From positions 46,245,155 to 46,309,154 of the forward strand of contig NC_085137.1 in NCBI RefSeq assembly GCF_035046485.1: DNA of 64,000 bases, given 5' to 3'. The translations under genes and the position numbers were made by a program. Shown in pieces: positions 23,240-33,381 of this stretch (the stretch's first letter is position 1; each line of letters starts with the position of its first letter). Origin of the DNA: Aedes albopictus. Lineage: Eukaryota > Arthropoda > Insecta > Diptera > Culicidae. The notes under the pieces were generated by a model, which was not told the DNA's origin, did not search any database, and saw nothing but the letters and a program-made list of their open reading frames with translations.

Positions 23240-23456
23240 GGACTACGATTGGAAACTTGGAACCTGGAATTGCAAGTCACTAGGTTTCGCAGGATGTGAC
23301 AGGATAATCTACGACGAACTACATCCCCGCAACTTCGACATCGTGGCGTTGCAGGAACTTTGTTGGACTGGACGGAAAGTGTGGAAAAGCGAACATCGAG
23401 CGGCTACCTTCTACCAAAGCTGTGGCACCACCAATGAACTGGGAACAGGATTTATA
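23240..23456 (+). pseudogene. RTE-like endonuclease, N-terminal piece
   Basis: Translates to a WN..SLGFAG start, then RNFDIVALQELCWTG, containing the catalytic glutamate (QE) of apurinic-type endonucleases that nick target DNA for reverse transcription. The end reads NELGTGFI, cut by the 109-bp MITE at 23457. Frames change more than once. Confidence 0.7.
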
Positions 23457-23565
23457 GGGCACTGCATTGTTTTGATTTTGTATGGGATTATGACGTTTCT
23501 TGGCCTTGTTGTTTACAAAATTTCTGTAAGAGTGAAAAAGAAGGGGAGAACTTCATGCAGTGCCC
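23457..23565. mobile_element. 109-bp MITE, TA-flanked
   Basis: Inverted ends GGGCACTGCAT and ATGCAGTGCCC lie between TA at 23455-23456 and 23566-23567. It is inserted in the endonuclease of the RTE-like element; removal restores a continuous TTTATAGTGTTGGG. Confidence 0.85.
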
Positions 23566-23583
23566 TATAGTGTTGGGACAACG

Positions 23584-24451
23584 AATAGAGTTAATAAACT
23601 ATAGAGGACGAATGTCGCTGCTGTTCCCTTTGTTCTCGTTCGCAAACATGTCGGGTAGGTATCTATCTGTCAAACTGCACACTTTTTCGCTTTGACACTT
23701 ATAGCCCGGCCTATCGAGTGTGCGGTGGATGCGTCGTGGCTCGAGTCGGTTCCGAATTTTTCGCTTCCCGTCGGCGCTAGTTCCCAATACACTTTTAGTT
23801 GATACAAATTTCTTTAATTTTTTGCATTTACACAAAAGAGGGAAAAATATTAGTTCGGAGTCGCGTTCAGTGTATTTCTGTGTGGAATAGACTAAAGGTT
23901 TCTGCTCCCTAGTGGAGTAGAGACGCGCGATAGAATTTTCTTTTTGGCTAGTTTTTGCGTCGAAAAGTGGTCGGTTGTTAACGGCGGTTTGTGTATATTG
24001 ATCCATTGTCAAATCATATCACCAACCATAGGTGACTCCCGGACTAACGATGTACCTTACCCTACTAACAAAAAATTCCTTCCTGAGACAAACGTGGAGA
24101 TGCAGCGATTCGCGGTCTTTATAACAACGTTTGTCTTACTAACACTCCCTCCCATCATCGATGACCGTAAGGACGTGGCCGGTGCCGTTATTGACCTTAT
24201 TAAAGTTGAGAGCTCTCGAACTGTATACATTGAGAATAGTAAGCTAGTCCCAAGCCCTATTCATTGGTTCCTTGTGCAATTTCGATTGCTCTGGTCAATC
24301 ACGGAGTAGCAACTACGAATTGTGCGGTCATCTATGCTCATGCTCATGCTCATGCTCATTGACACTTATAGCCCGGCCTATCTCCGCCAGCAAGAGATGT
24401 TTCGGCAGCGACACCAGCGACATTCGTCCTCTATAGTCTATTAACTATTTT
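23584..24451. mobile_element. 868-bp TIR element with perfect 8-bp target duplication
   Basis: GGACAACG occurs at 23576-23583 and 24452-24459. The ends form an inverted repeat of about 37 bp sharing ACTATAGAGGACGAATGTCG. Inside, CACTTATAGCCCGGCCTATC occurs twice in direct orientation (about 23696 and 24362), and a CATGCT hexamer is repeated at 24335-24360. ORFs on either strand are short and resemble no transposase. The 8-bp duplication suits a hAT-type non-autonomous element (inference). Confidence 0.85.
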
Positions 24452-24906
24452 GGACAACGTGTGATCGGGTGGCAGCGGATCAACGCAAGGATGTGCGTGC
24501 ATGTTAAGAGTTAAGGGCCGTTTCTTCAACTACAGCATCATGAACGTCCACTGCGCACACGAGGAAGACCTGATAACGAGAAAGAAGCGTTCTACGTGTG
24601 GTTAGTGCAAACATACGATGGTTGCTCGCCGCGTGACGTGAAAATCGTTGTCGGCGACATGAACACGCAGGTAGGAAGGGAGGAAATGTTCAGACCGGTA
24701 ATCGGACGAAACAGCCTGCACGCCTTATCGAATGAAACTTTGCAGCCTCTCGTGGAATGGTAGTCCGAAGCACCTTCTTCCCCCGCAAAGATATCCACAA
24801 AACCACCTGGAGATCACCCGACCATCAAACAGAAAACCAAATCGACCACGTTCTAATCGACGGTAAATTCTTCTCGGATATAACCAATGTCCGTACATAC
24901 CGCAGT
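24452..24906 (+). pseudogene. RTE-like endonuclease, C-terminal piece
   Basis: It contains VVGDMN (the catalytic GDxN box) near 24650, then TWRSPD and NQIDHVLID near 24810-24860, typical of the C-terminal half of AP-type endonucleases. Small deletions shift the frame. The final S-D-H box would follow but is lost where copy A of the array-bearing element begins at 24907. Confidence 0.75.
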
Positions 24907-27900
24907 CAAGGACGTAGCCAGAGGAGGGCAGGGGGCCGTGCCCCCACCCCCCTGGCCACCAGATTTTTTTTTTAGTTCAAGCTGACTCAAAGATTATAAA
25001 TAACTCAAGAGTTCCAGAAAAAATATAAAAAAAAACTATTCTCCAGACTATTTTAATAATTGAGGTTTTTATCCACAATTATCAAATCTTTTTCTCTTGC
25101 GAATCACAGGAAATTTCGCCAAGTATTTCTTCAAGAGATCTACTTCAATCTTATCAAAGAATTTAACCAAATAACAAGCTTGGTTGAATGGTAAAATTGT
25201 ATGATGTTTATTCATGGAATACAAAAACAGCATGCCAAGTTTTCAGTAGGGAAAAATAAGGACTTTGCAGAATTATATGCTGCTATAGAGTGCTGTTAAG
25301 TGCTACTGCTACACGAATTTTCACTTGTATTCAATTCAAACAAACGTCATGCTAAGAGAATAATACCTGGGATTTACAAATTTTTTCAAGGAAATCTCCA
25401 GAAATTCCTTTAGGCATTTATTTAGGAACTTCTCCAGGGATTTTTTCAGAAATTCCTCAAAGGACATGTCCAGGAGTTTCTCTTTCGTGAATACTTCCAT
25501 GGACATCTTGCAGGGTTCAGATAGTTTTTTTTTTGTCAAGGTTTGTTCCAAGAAATGCTTCAAGAATTTCTCCCACGATTCCTTCAGATTTTTTTACAGA
25601 TACTTCTGCAAGAATACATCGATAAATTCCTTCAGGAATTTTCCATAGCTTCCTTCAGTGATTCTAGCATGAATTGCTCCAGAGAATTTTTCAAGAATTC
25701 CTCTATGGGTTTCACCTGACATTCCTCCGGGAATTTCTCCTGGAATATCTTTTGAAGTTCCTCCTGTGATTGTTCCAGTGCTTTTTCGATGGTTCCTCCA
25801 GGAATTTCCAGGATTTCCTTAAATCATTGTACAAAACATTATTTTGGGAGTCCGTCCAAAGGCTTCAACAATAATTCGTCCAAAAATTATTGCAGACATG
25901 GATGCCTTCATTTTTTTTCCTACAGAAATTCTACCAGGAATTTGTTAAGAAAGCTTTACTGGGATTTCCTAAGGAATTCCTCATGGGATTGCTTCCAGAA
26001 TTCCTCCAGGTTTTCCTTCAAGCATTTCTCCAAGGATTCACCCGGGAATATGTTCTGTGTTTCTTGCAGAAACAACTCCAGGAATTATTTTAAGAAAAAT
26101 CCTCCGAAGGTTCAGGAGCACTTTTTAGAATTCCTTCATGTGTTCTTCTTGGAATTCTTTCAGGAACTCCTCCAGAAATTATTTCAATACTTCCTCCAGG
26201 AACTGTTTAGGAATTCTCTTAGGAATGTCTCTAGGAATTGCCTCCAGGATTTCTCCTGGGGTTCCTTCAGGAACTGCTATAGGGATTCCTGAAGGAGTTC
26301 TTCCACGAACTCTTCTTAGAATTCCTTCAGGATTTCTCCAAGGATGCCATCTGCAATTTTATCAGAAACTTTTACAGGGATTCTTCCAGGAATTTCTTCA
26401 GAGATTCCTTTTAGAATCATTCCAGGAATCCTCTGGGAATTGTTGCAGTGATTCCCCTAAAAATTCATCCAAGGATTGATTCAGAAATGCGTATAGAGAT
26501 TTCTTTAGAAATTCCTCCAGGAATTCTTCTAGAGATTCCTCCAGGAGTATTTTTAGAGATTCCTCCGTTAAGCTCTACGGGCATTCTTCCAGGATATCCT
26601 CCAGGGATTCCTCCAAGAATTTCTGCGGGGCTTAACTTGGGACTTGCTTCTGTGATTCTCTCTGGAACAAATTATTTTAAAACAACGTCCAAGATTCTCT
26701 CAGGAACTCTTTTTAGGGTTCTTCCAGCAATTCCTCCTTGTATTTTTAAGGAACTTTTCCTGAAATTGATTCAGTACTTCCTCCAGGGACTGCTTAGAGA
26801 TTCCCTTAGTAATTCCTCTTGAAATTGCTACCGGGTTTCCTTCTGGAGTTATAAACTCTTCTAAGGATTCCTACCGAATTTGCTCAAAAACTCCATCTGC
26901 GATTTCTTCAGGAATTATTTCTGGTATTTCTATAAGAATTTCCCAAGAGATTAATCCACGAATTTCTTCAGGAATTACTCCAGGAAATCCTTCAGGCATT
27001 CCTTCAGAAATTCTTCCAGGATTTTTTCTAGCAATACCTTCTGGAATTATTCCAGAAATTCTGCCAAGAAACCTTCCAGTATTCCCTCCAGGAATTGATA
27101 CAGGCATTCCTCCATAAATTGCACTAAATCTCCTCCAGGAAAATTTTTAGTGATTTTTCCAGGGATTTCATCAGAAATTCGTTCAAGGATTTCTCCAGGA
27201 ATTCCTTCAGAGATTTCTCTAGAAATCCCTCCGGGAATTTCTCAGGGGATTTTTTTCAGAAATTTCTCCCAGAGCTCCTCTAGAGATTCCCTCAGAAATT
27301 CACCCAGGAACTTTTCAGGGATTCCTCCAGGAAATCCTCCGAAGATTCCTTCAGGAAATCCTCCGAAGATTTCTCCAGGAAATCCTCCAGAAGTTCCTCT
27401 AAGTATTCTTCATAGAAATCCTCTAGATATTTCTTCAGAAATTCTTCAAACTTCTTCTGGGATTCCCCCAAGGATTTCTTCAGGAATTCCTTCGAGGATT
27501 TATCCAAGAATTCCTCCAGAAATTCCGCTAGAAATTCCTCCAGGGTTTTCCCAATGGATTTTTTTCTGAAATAGAAAAATAATAAAACAGAAATAGAAAT
27601 TTCCCAGAATTCCTCTAGAAATTCATCCAGTAATTCTTCCCAGAATTCCTATAGAGATTCCTCCAGAAATTTCAAAAGGAATTCCTCTAGGAACTTCTCT
27701 AGGAATTACCCCAGAAATTTGTTCATGAATTCCCTCAGGAATTTCTCCAGGAGTTTCTCTAGGAAATGCTCCTGAACATCTTTCAGAAATTATGCAAGCA
27801 ATTCCTCTACGCATTTCTGTAGGAATTTCTCCCGAGATTCCATCAGGAATTGCTTAAGGGATTCCTCCAGAGTTTGGAATCTCTTCAGGAAAATCATTGA

Positions 27901-29422
27901 AGATTCCTCCGGGAAATCCTCTAGTTTCTCCAAGGATTCTTCATGGAAATCCTCTAGGGATTTCTTCAGATTTTTTCTAGAATATTCTCCAGGAATTCCT
28001 TCAGGGATTTTTCAAGGATTCTTCCAGGTGTTCCACCAGGGATTCCTCCACAGATTCCTCCAGGGGTTTGTTCACAATTTTCTTCAAGGATACCCCCAGG
28101 GATTCCTTCAGGAATTCCTTTGAGAATTTCTCCAGGAACTCCACCAGCAATTCCGCTAGAAAATCTTCCAGGAATCTCCCAAAGGATTCTTTCAGAAATA
28201 GAAAAATAACTTCTGGAGATTCCTCTAGATATTCATCCAGTAATTCTTTCAAGAATTCCTCTAGAGATCCCTCCAGAGATTTCTTAAGGAATACCACTAG
28301 GAACTCCTCCTATTCCTCCGGGATGTTATCTAGGAATATCCCCAGGAACTGCTCCAGGTATACCTCCAGGAAATACCCCAGGAATATCTCCGGAATTTCT
28401 TCCGGAATCTCCTGGCACCCTTCAGTAATTATGCCAGAAATTCGTCCAGGAATTTCTCCTGGAAATCCTCTAGGGATTTCTTCACAGATTCTTCCAAAAA
28501 ATTCTCCAGGAATACTTTCAGAAATGTTTTAAGGATTTCTTCAGACACTCCTCCAGGAATTACTCCAGGGATTTCTCCACGAATTTTTCGAGGCATATTC
28601 CCAGAGATTCCATCAGGGAATCCTCCAGAAATTCCTCCAAGGGTTCTTTCAGGAAATCCTCCTTGAATCAAGGGATTTTTCTCAAAAATTTATCCAGCAA
28701 TGCCTCCCACCAGAATTCTTGTGGAGATTTCTTCGGGAATTTCTCCCAGAATTCTCCCAGGGATTCGTTTAAGAATTCACCCAAAAAACTGCTCAAGGAA
28801 TTTCTCCATGAATTCCTGCTGGGTCTAATCCAAGAATTCCTCCAGGAATTACGACAGGAATTTCCTCAGAAGTTTCTACAGACATTTCTCCAAAGATTCC
28901 TTCACAAATTTCTCTAACATTTCCTCTAGGAATTTTTAAAGAGATGAAATTTTACTAGGGATTCCGCCCAGAATTCCTCCAGAAATTTCTCCAAAATTTC
29001 CTGCAAGGAATCTTCCAGAAATTTATCTAGGATTTCTTTTAGGATTTCCTCATGAGATCTCTTCAGAAATTTCACTAGATATTCCTCCCACAATTTATCC
29101 AGGCATTCGTACAGGTTTATTTTTGGATATTCTAACAGAAATTGCTTCAGGAATTCAAAAACTCAAAAATTTTTGGAGGAATTTCTTCAGCGAATTGTAT
29201 TGGAAGATACTTTAAAATGGACGCATAAAGGAACCAGGAAATCCTAGGTAAGAGTTCGTAATTTCCAAAAAAGTTCAGCTATTATTTCTGATGAATGTTT
29301 TGTAGACATTGACAAAAAAATCAGAGCAAAATAATGCACGAGTAAATAAAAATCCTGAATCTTCCACAAATTGGTCACCACTACCAGCACCACGTTGATT
29401 TGTGTAGATCAGGCGAGCTTTT
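24907..29422 (+). mobile_element. Array-bearing TIR-type element, copy A (~4.5 kb)
   Basis: It begins CAAGGACGTAGCCAGAGGAG, nearly the same end as copy B at 59853 (CAAGGGCGTAGCCAGC). The body from about 25336 to 29180 is the 12-bp array. The segment 29200-29420 is, over about 220 bp, the reverse complement of 60041-60260 in copy B, and the non-array block 25811-25945 matches the complement of about 63600-63700. Copy A is therefore the same element in the other orientation. Its right terminus is missing about 180 bp relative to copy B. No transposase is present. Confidence 0.75.
25336..29180 (+). repeat. 12-bp periodic array, unit about TCCAGGAATTCC
   Basis: About 3.8 kb of degenerate tandem units with consensus TCCAGGAATTYC, where the centre GGAATTCC is a palindrome. 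The orientation can still be told because TCC/TTC precedes AGGAATT. The unit has no stop codon in any of its six frames, so long false ORFs arise on both strands (IPPG, NSSR, EFLQ, LEEF, NSWR and GIPG tetrapeptide repeats). None is a gene. Confidence 0.9.
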
Positions 29423-29436
29423 CTTCTTCTTCGAAA

Positions 29437-29709
29437 TCGAACGCCGCGGCTCAGCATCGAGCAGCTGCGTAACGCAGAAGTGGCTCAAGACTACGCGCAA
29501 CAGTTAGCAGTGGCCCTACCAACGGAAGAGCAGCTTGGCGCAGCTACACTTGAAGATGGCTGGAGGGACATCCGATCGTCATAGGTAGTACCTCGGCTAC
29601 AGCACTAGGCTTCGCGACTCCGAATCACAGAAATGACTGGTACGACGGTGAATATGAACAGTTGAAAAACGAGAAGATGGCTGGAGGGACATCCGATCCG
29701 CCATAGGTA
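29437..29709 (+). pseudogene. RTE-like element, linker piece with internal duplication
   Basis: It resumes at CGAACGCCGCGGCTCAGCAT. The block GATGGCTGGAGGGACATCCG begins at about 29558 and again at about 29674, and the sequence that follows the first copy is repeated after the TA element at 30369. So about 115 bp of the element were tandemly duplicated before the TA element landed in the second unit. Confidence 0.75.
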
Positions 29710-30368
29710 GGGTAACCAATATAATTTGGACCCCCATATATTTTGGACCCCCTGGGTCGTATTATCATAATTTTCACAGCTTTAATGAAGAGATGACGAA
29801 AGTTTTTAGAATTATTCGCTTAATAAGATTGTTCTGCAAGAGCAGCAATCATTTCCTCACTGGAAATATCATTATTTGCCTTGAAATTATTTTTTGTTAA
29901 TCTCGTCATCCGTGCGAGTGTCGCGGCATGTTTACGAAAAGAAAAAGTGGTGCTGGGGAAACTTGCAGATGTAAACAAAAACTTTTATCATTCTAGCGCA
30001 TTAAATACACAAAGTTCGTCCAATCATCCTTTGTCAATCAAGTAATTAGGATGTGATCCAGCATATCCAAGTGGCAGATAATCGAAAATAGTTTCAAGTG
30101 GGATAAAACACCGGGTGTCCAAAATATATACTTAAGAGGGTCCAGAATGAATTGGGGTGTCCAAAATAGTGATAACTGATGCTTCAAAAATCAGTTATTT
30201 TCATCAAATTTTCGGCCAGGAATGACCTAGTGGGTATTTTTGACGGACAGTGGAGGCTTTTACGGTCATACCATTATCATCATTATGTGTAACGCCCTCT
30301 GAATATGTTTGATTTTAGCTTAAATTCAAACTAATGTCCTCAAGGGGTCCAAAATTCGACCGTTACCC
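29710..30368. mobile_element. 659-bp TA-flanked TIR element
   Basis: Ends GGGTAAC and GTTACCC lie between TA at 29708-29709 and 30369-30370. Imperfect similarity (TTTGGACCCC / GGGGTCCAAA) extends the inverted repeat to about 26 bp. Several more GGGTCC/GTGTCCAAA words occur inside. There is no transposase. Confidence 0.8.
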
Positions 30369-32113
30369 TAGTACCTCGGCTACAGAACTAGGCTTTGCGA
30401 CTCCGAATCACAGAAACGACTGGTACGACGGCGAATGTGAACAGTTGAAAAACGAGAAGAATGCAGCATGGGCGAGAGTGCTGCAATACCGTACGAGAGC
30501 GAATGAGGCACGTTACAGACAAGCGCGGAACAGGCAAATCTCAGTCTTCCGGATGAAAAAGCGCCAGCAGGAAGAACGAGATCGCGAAGCGATGGAAGAG
30601 CTGCACCGCGCTAAGGACACACGAACCGCTCGCGCAGAGGCTTTGTGCCACAAGCCGACATGTGCCGAGATAATCACGGAAATATTCTCACGAGCGAGCG
30701 TGAGGTGATCGAGAGGTGGCGGCAGCATTACGATGAGAACCTCAATGGCGATGTTGCAAGTACCTACCGAAGGTGGCGTGGTAACAGATCTAGGAGTATG
30801 TGCACAGGACGAAAGACTTATGGCCCCTGACCTCCAAGAGATTGAGGAGGAGGTTGGCCGGATGAAAACCAACAAAGCCGCTGGAGCAGATCAACTACCA
30901 AGCGAGTTTCTAAAATACGGTGTAGAAGCATTGGTGAGAGCACTACACTGGATCATCACCAAGATTTGGGAGGAGGAAGTATTACCGGAGGAGTGGATGG
31001 AAGGTATCGTGTGCCCCATCTACAAAAAGGGCGACAAGTTGGATTGCGGGCACTATCGCGCGATCACACTACTGAGTGCTGCCTAGAAGATACTCTCTCA
31101 AATTTTATACCGCCATCTATCACCGATTGCAAGAGAGCTCATGAGGCAATATCAGGCTGGATTCATGGGTGAGCGCGCTACAACGGACCAGGTGTTTGCC
31201 ATCCGCCAGGTGTTGCAGAAATGCCGCGAATACAACGTGCTCACACATCACTTGTTCATCGATTTTAAATTGGCGCATGATTCAATCGATCGGGAACAGC
31301 TATGGCAGATTATGCACGCATACGGATTCCCGGATAAACTGGTACGATTGATCAAGGCGATGATGGATCGAGTGATGTGCGTAGTTCGAGTATCAGGAAT
31401 ACGAATACTCTCGAGTTCCTTCGAATCTCGCAGAGGGTTACGACAAGGTGATGGTCTTTCGTGCTTGCTGTTTAACATTGCTTTAGAGGGTGTAATAAGG
31501 AGAGCGAGGATGATGGCAAAGATCTCCAGGGAAGAATCATCGCGCCCGCCACCCCGAATTTCTATCGACGGTGATGAAATCGAGGCGGTTGAAGAATTCA
31601 TGTACTTGGGCACCAGCAGAGAAATTTAGAGATGCATTCTGGCAGGAAACCGAACTTTCCTTGGACACCGCAGATCTCTACGATTGAACAAATTTCGCCG
31701 TCACACGAAGTTAACCATCTACAAAAACACTGATTAGACCGGTAGTCCTCTTTGGGCACGAAGCAAGGACCCTACGTGCATAGGACCAACGCGCCCTTGA
31801 AGTTTTCTAACGGAAGGTGTTGCGTACCATCTACGGTGGTGTGCAGATGGAAGACGGGACTTGGAAAATGCAAATGAACTGCATCAGCTGCTAAGAGAAC
31901 CATAGCAACCCGACTTTCGAGAGTCCGGTACAAGCTTCTAGAAGACGTGATGCGTAGCAAGCAAGGTGGATCGATCAAGTGAAGGACGATTTGCGGACCC
32001 TTTGCAGAGTGCGGAACTAAAGACGCACAGCCATGGACCGAGCAGAACGGAAACGATTCCTATGTACAGCAGAGGTCACTCAAACCTTAGTCTGACCGGT
32101 AAGGTATGGTAAG
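30369..32113 (+). pseudogene. RTE-like reverse transcriptase and 3' end
   Basis: The fingers/palm region reads NKAAGADQLPSEFLKYG, then CPIYKKGDK and YRAITLLSA, then QYQAGFMGERATTDQ and HHLFIDFKLAHDSIDR (RT box A), and RRGLRQGDGLSCLLFNIALE (box B). These are hallmark RT motifs of this clade. An in-frame stop sits at 31084. Frame changes occur near 30620 and 30760. The FADD catalytic box is absent because the frame jumps from RARM to a later ISIDGDE segment, so an internal deletion removed the active site. The 3' end carries a GGTAA-like tail. Confidence 0.85.
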
Positions 32114-33381
32114 TTGTTGCGTACATGTTGAGCTTGATTCATACAGTTCAGAACTATTATTTGAACAATCAACGTGTCTCGATCTCGGTAGCAATAATTC
32201 CCCTCGATTTGATTGCATGACATGCACATATTGTGAGCCCACCTTGGCCATTACTCATAAAGAACCCAACCGAGCTTTTCTATCAAAGTTTAACGTGACT
32301 GTGCAATGAACCATAGAAACCGACAATTAATATATTAATTGAGTTGTCACTGCTGGACTCCACCGGGAGATAAATGGGTCGCTTTCCAGATCGTGTCGAT
32401 GAAAAGAAACCCATGTGGCACAGCTGCGGCTCAATTCAGTTCCTCCCGATTGCTCGTTTTGTAAGCCAACGAGTGTAGCTCCACTTGAGTAATGCATCAT
32501 GTACATAACTCGATCGCGTTGATCCATAGGCACGAAAGAATGGTGGTGCGACTTAATCAATCGTTCGTAAACGTCAAATTATACCATCCTTATGATTGCC
32601 TCCGTTGTGCATTGGTTCGGTGTATCAATCCATCTATCGTGCCGTGTCACCTGAAATATTTACACACAGACACTAGGTACGCGTCTGCCGTTCAATCCAC
32701 GGATAGAAGTCAAATTTCTAATCCATCATTCTGCTGGCTGAGTCGAGGTGCCTGGTTGGATGGATTTGCTGACTGCTAGAGGATAACTTGACGACGACGA
32801 CGATGAAGGCGGCAATGCATGTCATCGAAATGCCAACCGGAGGCAGGCTGCGTCGAAAGCATGCTTTTGTATCGTATCTAACAGCAGCAACAGCAGCGGC
32901 AGCGAGTCAAGTGTTGAGTACGATGTGATGTGTCACGTCCCGCAAATATGACATCTTGATTTATGGCTTCCACACGGCGACGATGCGATGGATTGAGAGG
33001 GTGGCAATTGTTGAGTGAGGTTTAATCCATCAGGTATGCTGCTGTTAGTGAGTTTTGCAAATTAATGGAAATCGGTTGCTTCCCAAAGTGTTTCGCAGTG
33101 TTCTATGATGGCCTCATTGAATAAAACTAACGACTAAAACAGCTTATCTGCAGCTTCACGTTCTTCTGGAGCTTGTCCAATTGGAGAACTTTATGATTTA
33201 GTTTTATATCTAGGAATTCTTTCAGAAATCATGAATTTTCAAGAAAAAATTTAAATGTATTCAAGGAGTTGTTGACATATCGTTTGAAGATTCTTTCCAA
33301 AACTCTTCCGATTTTTTTTGAAGACTTTTCAAGCATTCCACTATTAACTTTTACAGTTTATGCTAATGTAAGAACTGCACG
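32114..33381. other. Intergenic, partly single-copy; no gene assigned
   Basis: It contains ACGACGACG at about 32795 and a CAGCAGCAA-type run near 32883-32900, with short ORFs I cannot assign. From about 33200 weak 12-bp array words appear, up to the long-TIR element. Confidence 0.4.

Larger units (their letters stand above)
22790..32113 (+). mobile_element. RTE-like non-LTR retroelement broken by four nested insertions
   Basis: In order on the plus strand: a 5' region (22790 to about 23240), AP-type endonuclease pieces (to 23456, then 24452-24906), a linker (29437-29709), the reverse transcriptase (30369-31640) and a 3' region ending at ACCGGTAAGGTATGGTAAG, a degenerate GGTAA-type tail. Inserted sequences occupy 23457-23565, 23584-24451, 24907-29422 and 29710-30368. 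Removing them leaves about 3.1 kb in consistent order, close to a full RTE length. The RTE-like call rests on the single endonuclease-RT layout and the short simple-sequence tail. It is inactive. Confidence 0.8.

Noticed and set aside
23944..24309. 121-codon ORF inside the 868-bp TIR element
   Set aside because: It has no transposase motif and the element is too short; an overlapping opposite-strand ORF is equally long.
25789..26292. Long ORF of 167 codons with repeated short motifs
   Set aside because: It is a translation of the 12-bp array, which is open in all frames; the frame drifts between tetrapeptide types and no codon bias is visible.
22790..32113. Viral insertion (endogenous RNA virus)
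   Set aside because: All polymerase motifs seen are of non-LTR retroelement type; no viral capsid, helicase or RNA-dependent RNA polymerase motif is visible anywhere in the window.
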